This document shows positions 1 through 9,953 of a stretch of DNA of 37,388 nucleotides, one piece after another. This stretch comes from Erysipelotrichaceae bacterium (GTDB taxonomy: Bacteria > Bacillota_I > Bacilli_A > RFN20 > CAG-826): the NCBI GenBank assembly GCA_031271635.1, contig JAISVG010000033.1, positions 1 through 37,388 of the forward strand, written 5' to 3'. Each line of letters opens with the position of its first letter. The first letter of the stretch is position 1. The notes under the pieces were generated by a model, which made no database searches, was not told where the DNA came from, and saw nothing but the letters and a program-made list of their open reading frames with translations. A program made the translations under genes and the position numbers.

Positions 1-409
1 AAAGGACTATTTCAATTTGAGAAAAGATATCACTATTATCAACTTCTTTAGTTTCGATGACTGGAATCTTATCAAGTAACGGAACATCATTCTCATCAGT
101 TTCATCAAGTGAGATATTAAGATGATAAAGATGATAAGTTTTGGTGAAGTCTCTTTTCACCGTCAGAAAGGCGCGTTCTAAATAAGCACTGATGGTGTTA
201 TCAGTGGCATCTTCTTTAAAGACAACTTCATTTACGACATCAAGAAGTTTAAGATGACAACTTTGAATAAAATCCTCGCGATAATTATTATCGCAGTTAA
301 TGCTTTTAAAGATGGTGAAAATCTTTGGTTCAAGAAATGTTGCTAATTTAAGAAAGGCAATGCTATTTCTTGGATTTTTTTGATAATCCAAAAATAGTTT
401 TTTGAGCAT
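1..409 (-). CDS. Putative RNA polymerase sigma-factor-like protein (partial, runs off window start)
   Basis: Hand translation of the minus strand from ATG at 409 gives MLKKLFLDYQKNPRNSIAFLKLATFLEPKIFTIFKSINCDNNYREDFIQSCHLKLLDVVNEVVF..., open to position 1, with an SD-like GGAG upstream. Resemblance to sigma-70 region 2 is by eye only. Confidence 0.4.
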   Translation of the reverse strand, partial: MLKKLFLDYQKNPRNSIAFLKLATFLEPKIFTIFKSINCDNNYREDFIQSCHLKLLDVVNEVVFKEDATDNTISAYLERAFLTVKRDFTKTYHLYHLNISLDETDENDVPLLDKIPVIETKEVDNSDIFSQIEIVL

Positions 410-676
410 CTATTAATCTCCTTTCGAAGTATCTATCGGACTAGCGACATCTTATCAACACGTTAAACTTAATCAAATATCTTAATAATCTTCCTATTTT
501 GGGCGACCTAAAAACTCTGATTTATCATCTTGAGTTGTTTAAAATCTTACTGCTGTTATCAGCATCCATCCAATTTGCTTTTCGATCGCTGCCCTTTTAT
601 TTTATCATTTTAGACTAAAAACAGTTATGAAATAATAAGTTTTAGTGCGAAGGGATGGGCACTTTGGCGCTACAAA

Positions 677-708
677 TAAAAAACTGCTAAGTTTTACCCT
701 AGCAGTTA
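677..708 (-). terminator. Rho-independent terminator of the gyrB-gyrA-serS unit
   Basis: Minus strand AACTGCT...AGCAGTT stem followed by TTTTTTA, just after the serS stop. Confidence 0.75.
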
Positions 709-726
709 CGTCTTATGCTATTTTAT

Positions 727-2004
727 CTATCGTATCGGTTTTAAAACTTTAATACCTTTAAGATAAGGCCACAGAACTTTCGGTATTAGTACCGAGCCGT
801 CTTCTTGTTGAAATTGCTCAAGAATTGCCGGAAAAATCCGACTCGTAGCAAGACCTGAAGCATTTAAGGTGTGTACCAGTTGGGTTTTTTTATTCTCGTC
901 GCGATATCTAATTTTCCCTCTTCGCGCTTGATAATCGCGAGCGTTTGATGCCGAAGAAACTTCTTTATAAATATCCATTGATGGAATGAAAACCTCGATG
1001 TCATAAGTTCTTGCCATCGCGTGAGAAATATCTCCCGCTGCAAGTTTACTCACTTGATAATGTAGTCCAAGTTTATTAACTAGACTTTCGGCCTTTTTCA
1101 CTAACTCTTTAAAAGCGCGGTCTGAGTCTTGAGGTAGAGTATATTGGACTAGCTCCACCTTGTTGAATTGATAGCCCCTAATCATCCCGCGTTCCTCTTG
1201 ACCATAAGATCCGGCTTCCTTTCGAAAACAGTTTGTATAGGCAAAATACTTTCTTGGAAGGCTTGTTGCCTCAAGAATTTCTTCACGGTGAAGATTAATT
1301 AAAGCGGTTTCTGCCGTTGGTAATAAGAATTTCTTGGGTTCAATGCCGTTTAGCCAAAAAACATCATCTCGGAATTTCGGAAATTGCCCGGCTACAAAGC
1401 CTGAGGCCTCATTTAGTAAGTAAGGTGGCATCATCATTTCATAACCATCTTTTAAGTGTTCATTAATGAAAAAACTAATCAGCGCCCATTCAAGACGCGC
1501 ACCAAGATTAGTATAAATCCAGGTTCCATGCCCTGAAATCTTTGCGGCTCGTTCATAATCAATAAGACCTAAGGATGTTGCAAGAGCAACGTGGTCTTGC
1601 GGTTTAAAAGTAAAAACCGGTTTGGTTCCGACGGTTTTAATCGCTTTATTGTGTTCCTTTCCGCCTCCTACTAAATCCTTATCCGGGAGATTTGGTAACT
1701 CAACTAAAATGGCTGTCAAGGTCTCATCAACCGCTTTCAATCTTGCTTCGTGCACAAGATTATCAGCGCTTAGTTTATTCACTGCTTCAAAAAGTGCCGC
1801 GACGTCTTCACCTTTTTTCTTTGCAATCGGAACATATTTAGAAAGACGATTTTGTTCCGCTTTATTTGTTTCAACTACTTTAATTAATTGTCTTTTTTCT
1901 TCATCAAGAGTTAAAATAGTTTTTTCATCTAGTGAAACACCACGCTTTTTAAGAGCTTTTTTTACATAACTTGGATTATCTCTAATTAAATTTAGATCAA
2001 GCAT
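727..2004 (-). CDS. serS: Seryl-tRNA synthetase
   Basis: MLDLNLIRDNPSYVKKALKKRG N-terminus, class II motifs (FRKEAGSYGQEERGMIRGYQFNKVELV). Confidence 0.97.
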   Translation of the reverse strand: MLDLNLIRDNPSYVKKALKKRGVSLDEKTILTLDEEKRQLIKVVETNKAEQNRLSKYVPIAKKKGEDVAALFEAVNKLSADNLVHEARLKAVDETLTAILVELPNLPDKDLVGGGKEHNKAIKTVGTKPVFTFKPQDHVALATSLGLIDYERAAKISGHGTWIYTNLGARLEWALISFFINEHLKDGYEMMMPPYLLNEASGFVAGQFPKFRDDVFWLNGIEPKKFLLPTAETALINLHREEILEATSLPRKYFAYTNCFRKEAGSYGQEERGMIRGYQFNKVELVQYTLPQDSDRAFKELVKKAESLVNKLGLHYQVSKLAAGDISHAMARTYDIEVFIPSMDIYKEVSSASNARDYQARRGKIRYRDENKKTQLVHTLNASGLATSRIFPAILEQFQQEDGSVLIPKVLWPYLKGIKVLKPIR

Positions 2005-2005
2005 T

Positions 2006-4531
2006 TTATTCTCCTTCTACGTCTTCTTCGGTTTCGTCTAGGTCGGCTTCAATTTTTGGGAGGACCGCGATGGAAGCGACTTTCGCACCTTCATCAAGGC
2101 GGATGATTCTCACCCCTTGAGCGTTTCTTCCAGTCTCACGAATATCCTTAATGCCCACACGAATAATAATTCCCGTATCAGAAACCACCAAAAGATCTTC
2201 ATCGCCGTTAACAGCTTTTAAGGCTACTAATTTCCCGGTTTTTTCGGTTACCTTGAGGGTAATCACGCCTTTTCCACCGCGATGGATGGTAGAATATTCA
2301 TCAAAAGGTGTTAGTTTCCCATATCCATTTTCAGAAATTACTAAGATATACTTTCCGGCAGAATTAATTGTCGCTCCGACCACTTTTTGTCCGGGCTTTA
2401 AAGTCATTCCTTTGACACCAATTGAATCTCTACCGACACTTCTTACTTCTTCTTCTTTAAACTTAATGAGGATGCCATCGCTGTTCCCAATTCCGACTTC
2501 TTCGTTGCCATTAGATAAAATGACTCGAATCAAGGAATCCGCACCATCTCTTAAATCAATCGCGATCTTTCCGTTACGATTAATCTGTTGATACATTGAA
2601 AGCGGAGTTCGTTTAATAATGCCGTTTTGGGTAAAGAATAATAAGTACTGAGTATCTTGATATTCATCGCATGCAATAATCGTTAAGACTTTTTCGTCTT
2701 TTTCAATATTAATTAAATTAATAATCGGCTTTCCTTCAGCAGTACGATTATATAAAGGAATTCTCCAGCCCCGAAGTGAATATACCCGGCCATAGTTTGT
2801 AAAGAACAATAAATCCGTATGAGTCTTTGCATGAAGAATAAAGGAAACATTATCATTGGCCTTAGTTTTTGCCCCAGTTTTCCCTCTTCCACCACGGTTT
2901 TGCACGTTAAATTCATTTGGTTCAAGTCTTTTAATGTAGCCGTTTTCAGTTAAGGTAACTACAATTTCTTCTTCTGGCACCAAAGATTCATCTTCGATTG
3001 AGGCAGAATCATTATTAATTTCGGTTTTTCGTTCGTCGCTATATTTATTCTTAATGGCATCAAGCTCTTCAATAACTAAGTTCTGAAGTTTGTCCCGACT
3101 TGATAATAGATCGCGGTAGTAAGCAATGTTCTTTTCAAGTGTAGCGCGTTCCTCGACTAATTTATTAACTTCAATTCCCGTTAATCTTCTTAGAGTTAGT
3201 GAAAGGATGGCCTGAGTTTGTTTTTCACTTAAGTTATACTGGGCCATTAAAGCCGCTTGAGCATAATCAGGTGATTCACTTTCTTTAATAATCCGCACGA
3301 CCTCATCGATATTATCTTCCGCGATTAAAAGTCCGACTACAATATGATCCCGCTCCTCGTCTTTTTCAAGTTTATACTTAGTTCTTCTTTCAACTATCTC
3401 AATCTGGAAGTTAAGATAATTTGTTAGTACTTCCTTAACGGGAAGAATTTTTGGTTCTTGATTAACTAAGCAAAGCATAATAATCCCAAACGATGTTTGA
3501 AGTTGAGTGTGTTTATAAATATTATTTAACACCACCTCCGGATTAGCGTCTTTCTTTAAATCAACAACAAGACGAATTCCTAAGGAGTTTGATTCGTCTT
3601 TGATGTTAGAAATCTCGCTGATGACTTTTTCTCGCGCTAAAGCGGCGATTTTTTCATGCAAAGTAGCTTTATTAACTTGATAAGGAAGTTCACTAATAAC
3701 AATGCGTTTCTTTCCTTCTTTGGTTTCTTCAATATCCGCCCGGCCTCTAATTACGACAGAACCCGCTCCGGTTTCATAGGCTTTCTTAATACCATCTCGT
3801 CCTAAAATAATCCCTTTAGTCGGAAAATCTGGTCCTTTTAGGGTTTCCATAAGTTCCACGACACTAATATCTGGGTTTGCGGCGACTACTTTAATACCTT
3901 CGATGACTTCACCTAAATTATGAGGCGGGATGTTTGTTGCCATTCCAACGGCAATACCGCTACTTCCTGAAACTAAAAGGTTCGGAAATCTTGATGGTAG
4001 AACTACTGGTTCTTTCTCGCTTCCATCATAATTATCGACAAAATCAACCGTTTCACAATCAATATCACGGACTAGTTCTTGGGCCATCTTGGTCATTCTA
4101 GCTTCGGTATATCGCATTGCCGCAGCTTCATCGCCATCAATGCTGCCAAAGTTTCCGTGTCCATCTACGAGGCAGTAACGCATGCTAAATGGTTGAGCCA
4201 TTCTCACTAACGAAGAATAAATTGCTTGATCACCATGAGGGTGATATTAACCCATAACATCACCAACGATACGGGCTGATTTCTTGTGCGGTTTATCAGG
4301 AGTCATTCCTGATTCGTTCATCCCAAAAATGATCCGACGATGTACTGGTTTTAAACCATCACGTACATCAGGAATCGCCCGAGCCACAATGACCGACATC
4401 GCATAATCAAGGAAGGCACTTTTAATTTGATTAACAATTTCTACTGGAGTAATACCAGCCACAATACCTGAAGCAATCTCTCCTGGAGTTTCTTCAGTTT
4501 CATCAACAATCTTTTTTTCTAATTCGCTCAT
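2006..4531 (-). pseudogene. gyrA: DNA gyrase subunit A, interrupted by an in-frame TAA at 4247-4249
   Basis: ORFs 4247-4531 and 2006-4207 join in the same frame as ...[59 protein letters not shown].... Only the conserved Lys codon is replaced by TAA. Confidence 0.9.
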
Positions 4532-4540
4532 GTCTACTCC

Positions 4541-6574
4541 TTACGTATCAAGATTCTTCACGAATCTAGCATTATTAATAATAAAATCTCTTCTTGGATC
4601 AACCTCATCGCCCATTAAATCAGTAAAGACGCGGTCCGCCTCTTCAGCGCGTTCCATGGTTACTTGTAATAGTTTTCGGTTGTCCATATCCATGGTGGTT
4701 TCTTTTAATTGATCGGCATCCATTTCGCCTAGTCCTTTATATCGTTGCGTGGGATAACCGTCCTTAAGATTTAATTGTTTTTTAATCTCTAGAAGTTGAT
4801 CATCATTATACGCATAATAATCTTTTTGGTGATAAGTCACTTTATAAAGCGGCGGCTGAGCAATATAAATGTATCCAGCTTCAATAAGTGGTTTCATAAA
4901 GCGATAGAATAACGTCAATAACAGTACTGAAATATGTGAGCCATCAACGTCCGCATCAGTCATGATAATAACTTTATGGTATCTAGCTTTTTCAAGATCA
5001 AAGATATTACCATAACCCGAACCAATCGCAGTGATGATGCTTCCGATTTCAGCGTTATCAAAGACCTTTTCCTGCGTCGCTTTTTCAACATTCAGAATTT
5101 TTCCTCTTAAAGGAAGAATCGCTTGAAACTCACGGTTTCGGGCGTTTTTTGCGGAGCCACCAGCAGAATTACCCTCAACAATAAAGAGTTCGCATTTTAC
5201 CGGGTCAGTTGAAGAACAATCCGCTAACTTACCAGGCAGCGTTGTGAGTTCAATTGAACCCTTGCGAATCGCTTCACGAGCCTTATCCGCCGCGATTCTT
5301 GCCCGCTGAGCATTTAATACCTTGATGCAGATTTTACTGGCAGCGTCGGGGTTTTCTTGCAAGAAATCCTTTAGTTTTGGCCCGATCACTTGCGAGGCGA
5401 TCGCGCGCACTTCTTCGTTTCCGAGTTTATTCTTAGTTTGGCCTTTATATTGAGGATTAGGATGTCTTACGGAAACAATCGCAACTAACCCTTCTTTTAC
5501 ATCTTCTTGGCGGAATGGTTCTTTTGGATCATATGAATATGTTCGCTTGTTTTTATTGCTTTCTTCTTTAAGAACGAAATTCTTCTTTTCTTCGGCGTAA
5601 TTCTTGAGTTCACGAGTTAACGCCATCATAAAGCCGTCTTCATGAAAACCGCCTTCAGAAGTACGAATATTATTACAAAATGAGTACATTGATTCATAAG
5701 AAGTAGCGTTATACTGCACTGCTGCTTCGATTTCTACACGCCCCTCTTTGGTGCTCATGCTGCCATCGGTTTCATTCATCACTGGGATAATCGCAACTCC
5801 GTCACCCTCACAATAAAAGACTTCAGTAAAAAGTGGTCCTTTGTTCTTGTTTAAATCTCTTACGTATTCTGAAATGCCGCCTTCATAATAGAAAGTTACT
5901 TCTTTTAAGGGTTCAATGCGATGGTCAATCAATGAAATCTTTAATCCGCGGTTTAAAAACGCCATTTGCTTGATGTGATCTTTAATAACATCATAATCAA
6001 ACTCGGTACTTTCAGTAAAAATAGTAGGATCAGGTTTAAAGGTAATTTTTGTGCCGCGAAGCTTTGTCGGGCCAATATCTTTTAATGGCGCTACAACATG
6101 ACCACCACTTTCAAAACGAATAAAGTATTCTCTTCCTTCTTTATAGACAGTACACTCAAGCCAACTTGATAAAGCATTGACTACTGTTGCTCCAACGCCA
6201 TGGAGGCCACCAGCGACTTTATAGCCTGAGTTCTCACCGCCAAACTTCCCGCCAGCATGAAGAATCGTGAGAACCGTCTCAACTCCGGACTTTCCGGTTT
6301 TCTCAACAATATCAACTGGGATTCCCCGTCCGTTATCAGTAATTGAGATGACATTATCGGGTTTCATTTCAATTGAAATGTGATTGGCATATCCTGCAAG
6401 AGCCTCATCAATCGAGTTATCAACGATTTCCCACACTAAATGGTGAAGCCCCTCGATCGAGGTGGTTCCGATATACATTCCCGGTCTTTTTCGAACTGCT
6501 TCTAACCCTTCAAGAACTGTTAAACTCTTTCCGCTATATTCTTTACTAGCGTTGTTATCATTTGTTTCACTCAT
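4541..6574 (-). CDS. gyrB: DNA gyrase subunit B
   Basis: GHKL motifs (EIVDNSIDEALAG, GLHGVGATVVNALS), TOPRIM EGNSAGGSAKNARNREFQAILPLRGKILNVEKA. Confidence 0.97.
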   Translation of the reverse strand: MSETNDNNASKEYSGKSLTVLEGLEAVRKRPGMYIGTTSIEGLHHLVWEIVDNSIDEALAGYANHISIEMKPDNVISITDNGRGIPVDIVEKTGKSGVETVLTILHAGGKFGGENSGYKVAGGLHGVGATVVNALSSWLECTVYKEGREYFIRFESGGHVVAPLKDIGPTKLRGTKITFKPDPTIFTESTEFDYDVIKDHIKQMAFLNRGLKISLIDHRIEPLKEVTFYYEGGISEYVRDLNKNKGPLFTEVFYCEGDGVAIIPVMNETDGSMSTKEGRVEIEAAVQYNATSYESMYSFCNNIRTSEGGFHEDGFMMALTRELKNYAEEKKNFVLKEESNKNKRTYSYDPKEPFRQEDVKEGLVAIVSVRHPNPQYKGQTKNKLGNEEVRAIASQVIGPKLKDFLQENPDAASKICIKVLNAQRARIAADKAREAIRKGSIELTTLPGKLADCSSTDPVKCELFIVEGNSAGGSAKNARNREFQAILPLRGKILNVEKATQEKVFDNAEIGSIITAIGSGYGNIFDLEKARYHKVIIMTDADVDGSHISVLLLTLFYRFMKPLIEAGYIYIAQPPLYKVTYHQKDYYAYNDDQLLEIKKQLNLKDGYPTQRYKGLGEMDADQLKETTMDMDNRKLLQVTMERAEEADRVFTDLMGDEVDPRRDFIINNARFVKNLDT

Positions 6575-6705
6575 AAAACTCCTTCTAAGACTCTTTTATT
6601 ATTATATAATAAAACCGAAGAAAAAACAAGGCATCTTTGGTGGTTTTAGTTCTATTTGTTGAGCAAAAAAAGCAGCGAAGCAACCATTAAAATTAAAAAC
6701 TCTCT

Positions 6706-6924
6706 TTATTTCTCTTTTTTGATAACTAGGTATGTTATGGATTTAATTCTAACGTTGTCACCAGGATAGATCTTACGTCCTCTTCTAGTTTCAGTATCAT
6801 CGTTAACAAAAACTTCATTGGTACTTAAGTACTGTTTTACATCACTGCCGCTAGTAATGATTCCGGTGTATTTTAAAAACTGCCCTAAGGTAATGTAATC
6901 AGTTGAGATTGCAACGTCTTTCAT
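6706..6924 (-). CDS. yaaA: S4-domain RNA-binding protein (YaaA/RlbA-like)
   Basis: 72 aa S4-like protein (ITLGQFLKYTGIITSGSDVKQYLSTNEVFVNDDTETRRGRKIYPGD) between dnaN and gyrB, overlapping the dnaN stop. Confidence 0.85.
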   Translation of the reverse strand: MKDVAISTDYITLGQFLKYTGIITSGSDVKQYLSTNEVFVNDDTETRRGRKIYPGDNVRIKSITYLVIKKEK

Positions 6925-8033
6925 TATACCGCGCGGATTGGGGTGAGCACTTGGATAACTTCGGGATCGCTTTTATTGGTCAAAGAAAAGGGCTTTAATT
7001 CCCCGGAAAAGTTAAAGGTGACATATTTACTCTTCAGGCCTTTGATTGACTGTAAGGTGTGAATTGAATTAAAATAAATATCAAACTGATCGCCATCATA
7101 ATCAACCCCAAGAATTTTTGAGAGCGAGGTTCCGCCTTGGTTATTTTTTGAAGAAAACTCGACTACGCCTTTTTTGAGAAGCATTCTTACTCTTGATTCT
7201 TGAGCGTCGTTTAAAGCGGTAACGCTTGAAATTCGCTGCATAACTACCTCGGTTTCAAATTCAACGCTGATTGCAGTGCTAAGCTTAATGATTCTTGCAA
7301 TCTGAGCCGTTGGGTAATCGCCGCTTAATAGTTTAATTCTAATCTTGGTTTTTCCAACTTCAATTAAGAGGACCTTGCCGTCGGTTGAAAGTTTTAGTTC
7401 CTTGGTTCCTTCAAGGATCTTGACAATCTCGCTAATGTGTTTGGCCTCAGGGTTAATATTAAAATGAGCGGCGCTTGAAACCTTGACCGCCTTCTTTGCA
7501 ATTCTTGTCGCTTCAGCAGCAATCGCAGTCAATAAGCCGTCTTCAAGATTTAAGTTAAGAGCAGTAAAAAGCGGCCTCTTATCATTAGTCGCGGCCGCGA
7601 AACTGGTTTGTTCTACTAAATCAACAAAGACATCGCTCTTTAGTAAGATGACTTCGCCTTTTGGATCAAAATCAAGTTCTGGGTACTCATTAACATCAAC
7701 TGTCGGAAGTTTATATTCAGAAACACCATCGAAGATTAGAGTCGTGGTGTTTTCAAAGACTTCGATTTTAATAACTGGTTCGGTTAAAACCCTCAGGATG
7801 TCGTTTAGAGTTTTTGCATCAATTAAGACACCACCATCTTCAGAAGCAATAACGCTTTCCTGATCAACTGTAGTTATTAGCGATAAAGAGTCTGAGCTAT
7901 ATGTTAAATCTAACCGTTTGTTTCTTATTTCAAGTTTAAGATAAGTTAGAATTGGGTTAATTCTTGGCGTAACCCCTTTTTGGACAATAGCCAAGGCTTT
8001 TTGTAGAATGCTTTTTTGAATCTCTAATTTCAT
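6924..8033 (-). CDS. dnaN: DNA polymerase III beta sliding clamp
   Basis: MKLEIQKSILQKALAIVQKGVTPRINPILTYLKLE...; start placed at the internal ATG preceded by AAAGGAG rather than the ORF-track start at 8069. Confidence 0.93.
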   Translation of the reverse strand: MKLEIQKSILQKALAIVQKGVTPRINPILTYLKLEIRNKRLDLTYSSDSLSLITTVDQESVIASEDGGVLIDAKTLNDILRVLTEPVIKIEVFENTTTLIFDGVSEYKLPTVDVNEYPELDFDPKGEVILLKSDVFVDLVEQTSFAAATNDKRPLFTALNLNLEDGLLTAIAAEATRIAKKAVKVSSAAHFNINPEAKHISEIVKILEGTKELKLSTDGKVLLIEVGKTKIRIKLLSGDYPTAQIARIIKLSTAISVEFETEVVMQRISSVTALNDAQESRVRMLLKKGVVEFSSKNNQGGTSLSKILGVDYDGDQFDIYFNSIHTLQSIKGLKSKYVTFNFSGELKPFSLTNKSDPEVIQVLTPIRAV

Positions 8034-8089
8034 CTTTATTTCTCCTTTTTTAATATTTAAGAATAACAACTATAATAAGGCTGTTGATA

Positions 8090-8098
8090 TGTGGATAA
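8090..8098 (-). promoter_or_regulatory. Consensus DnaA box TTATCCACA in the dnaA-dnaN intergenic region
   Basis: Plus strand TGTGGATAA is the exact complement of TTATCCACA. Confidence 0.8.
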
Positions 8099-8127
8099 GT
8101 TTTCCTTAATATCTACATTTTATAACT

Positions 8128-9510
8128 TTAAGCGGGTTTTTTCTTCAATTTCGTCTTTAAAGTCGCGATCGCGGTCTTAGTAGCTTCGTCAGCTTTCCAC
8201 ATATTGCTCACTTTTTCAATCGCATTCATCACAGTGGTATGGTGAACCCCGCCAAAGAAGCGTCCGATTTCAACCAAACCGGTATCAAGCATATTACGAA
8301 TTAAATACATTGCCACATGGCGCGCAAGCGCGATTTGAAGCACGCGGCTTTTTCCGACAAGCTGCGAGGGTGAAAAATTATAATAATCAGCAACCTCGTT
8401 AATGATTCGTCTTTCGTCAACCGCGCCTTTATGAGAATTTGATTTCACGCTGTCGATTGCTTCGTGCACAAAATCAAGCGTGATGCGATCGTCTTTTGAT
8501 AATTGCTTAAAGACAGTATAAAAAACCACACGATTAAGAATTGATTCTAAGTCGCGGACGTTATTACGATTGCTTGCCATATATTCTAAGGCGTCATTAT
8601 CGTATTTATCTTCACTTAATCCAGTCGCGCGAATCTTTGATTTTAGGATTTGCACCCCGGTTGGGACGTCAGGCTTTAAAATATTAACTAATAGCCCCGA
8701 ACCAAACCTGGTGGTCAAGCGAGGATGTAATTCTCTTAAGTCATCAGGATGCTTATCACTAGCGAGGATAATTGGCTTATTATCATTGGTGAGATCTTCA
8801 AAAATAGTAAAGAACATTCCCTCAACCGCAGTGTGTTTTTGAAGCATTTGAACATCATCAATTAATAAAACATCAACCCCGCGGAAGTAGTCACGGAACT
8901 TGTTGTGATCGTGATTTTCTTTGTTTTGGAAAAATTTAATACATTCTGAAACAAAATCACTACTAGAAATATATAAAACTTTTAAGTTAGGAGAGTTATC
9001 TTTTAGGTAGTTTCCAATCGCGTTTAGAAGGTGGGTTTTCCCTAAGCCGGCATCAGAGTAAACGAATAACGGGTTATAAAGGCGGTTCTTAATTGAGGCC
9101 ATCATTAAAGCCGCTTGTGAAGCTTCTTTGTTGGAAAGACCAACCACAAAATTTTGGAAAGTAAACTCTGGGCGAATCCTAGCGCTAGGAAAATACGAAT
9201 CATCGTCCGTGGTTTGTTGTTTGGTGGGGGTTGTAAGGACTGGAATATCATCTTCAACAATGAATTTTAAAACAAACTCAGTTTGAAAAACGTCTTTAAT
9301 AAGGTTATTAAGTTCATCTTTAAATTTATTACTGATAATGTTTTTTGCAAGGTTGGTTGAAACGAAGATTGATAGTTCGTTATTTTTAAGGTCATAAATA
9401 AAGGTGTCAGCAAAGAAAAAGTTAAAAGTATCAAATCCGTGGTGTGTTTTAATCCCGTCTAAAACTTGTGACCAATACTGTTCTAGTTCAGGAACTTTGC
9501 TTTTTACCAT
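8128..9510 (-). CDS. dnaA: Chromosomal replication initiator protein DnaA
   Basis: AAA+ Walker A GLGKTHLL, Walker B VLLIDDVQML, domain IV GRFFGGVHHTTVMNAIEKV. Start placed at MVKSKVPELEQYW because the longer ORF reads into the DnaA-box region. Confidence 0.93.
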   Translation of the reverse strand: MVKSKVPELEQYWSQVLDGIKTHHGFDTFNFFFADTFIYDLKNNELSIFVSTNLAKNIISNKFKDELNNLIKDVFQTEFVLKFIVEDDIPVLTTPTKQQTTDDDSYFPSARIRPEFTFQNFVVGLSNKEASQAALMMASIKNRLYNPLFVYSDAGLGKTHLLNAIGNYLKDNSPNLKVLYISSSDFVSECIKFFQNKENHDHNKFRDYFRGVDVLLIDDVQMLQKHTAVEGMFFTIFEDLTNDNKPIILASDKHPDDLRELHPRLTTRFGSGLLVNILKPDVPTGVQILKSKIRATGLSEDKYDNDALEYMASNRNNVRDLESILNRVVFYTVFKQLSKDDRITLDFVHEAIDSVKSNSHKGAVDERRIINEVADYYNFSPSQLVGKSRVLQIALARHVAMYLIRNMLDTGLVEIGRFFGGVHHTTVMNAIEKVSNMWKADEATKTAIATLKTKLKKKPA

Positions 9511-9516
9511 ATGCAA

Positions 9517-9545
9517 AGAATAGCACATAAAAAAACTATTAACAA
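9517..9545 (-). promoter_or_regulatory. Predicted dnaA promoter, TTGTTA-N17-TATTCT with extended -10 TGC
   Basis: Minus strand -35 TTGTTA (9545-9540), 17 bp spacer, TGC immediately upstream of TATTCT (9522-9517). Predicted +1 coincides with the ATG at 9510. Confidence 0.5.
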
Positions 9546-9559
9546 CTAATAAAAACCAG

Positions 9560-9805
9560 AAGTTAAGTTTTCCACAAAAAAAAGTCTTGGAAAAGATGAA
9601 TTTATCGTTTAAAACCAGTTTTCCACAAAATAAATATATGGATAAAATGTTAATTCCACAGCAATTGTGGAAAATGGTGATTTTGATAAAATGGTTTTCC
9701 ACATTAAGAAAGTTTTCCACAGCGACTTTAACACAATCAATACATCATATTTTTATAGTTTTCCACATTTCATTTTGTCCAGAAAATAGCGTTTTGTGGA
9801 AAACA
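9560..9805. other. oriC: Replication origin oriC, DnaA-box cluster upstream of dnaA
   Basis: TTTTCCACA at 9568, 9619, 9695, 9713, 9759; reverse TGTGGAAAA at 9666 and 9795; near-matches AATTCCACA at 9652 and TATGGATAA at 9637. Transcription diverges on either side (dnaA minus, rpmH plus). Confidence 0.88.
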
Positions 9806-9806
9806 A

Positions 9807-9912
9807 AAAGGCCTCGATAACACTCTAAGAACCACCTCTTACATCAAAGAAATTTTGAAGAAATCCTAAGACTAGATAAAAAAACAAGAGATTATAAAAA
9901 AGCGAGGCCTTT
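9807..9912. repeat. Long-loop perfect inverted repeat AAAGGCCTCG / CGAGGCCTTT
   Basis: Arms at 9807-9816 and 9903-9912 separated by 86 nt. On the minus strand the distal arm runs into TTTTTG. Confidence 0.8.
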
Positions 9913-9953
9913 AATGATTGCTAAGAATCCCGCTTAACGTTTGCATAACATTC

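Noticed and set aside
1622-1969. Plus-strand 115-aa ORF inside serS, and similar antisense ORFs elsewhere (2151, 7483, 8570, 33943 and others)
   Set aside because: Low-complexity translations antisense to clear genes, with no family resemblance or SD.
4247-4531. Intein or mobile intron insertion in gyrA
   Set aside because: The two fragments join with only a stop codon in between; no inserted sequence.
8090-8098. Second bipartite origin with DnaA-trio in the dnaA-dnaN gap
   Set aside because: Only one DnaA box and no clear trio repeats there; insufficient to call a second origin half.
9511-9720. N-terminal extension of the dnaA ORF (MENFLNVENHFIK...)
   Set aside because: It is translated through DnaA boxes and the promoter-like sequence; real DnaA homology starts at MVKSKVPELEQYW.
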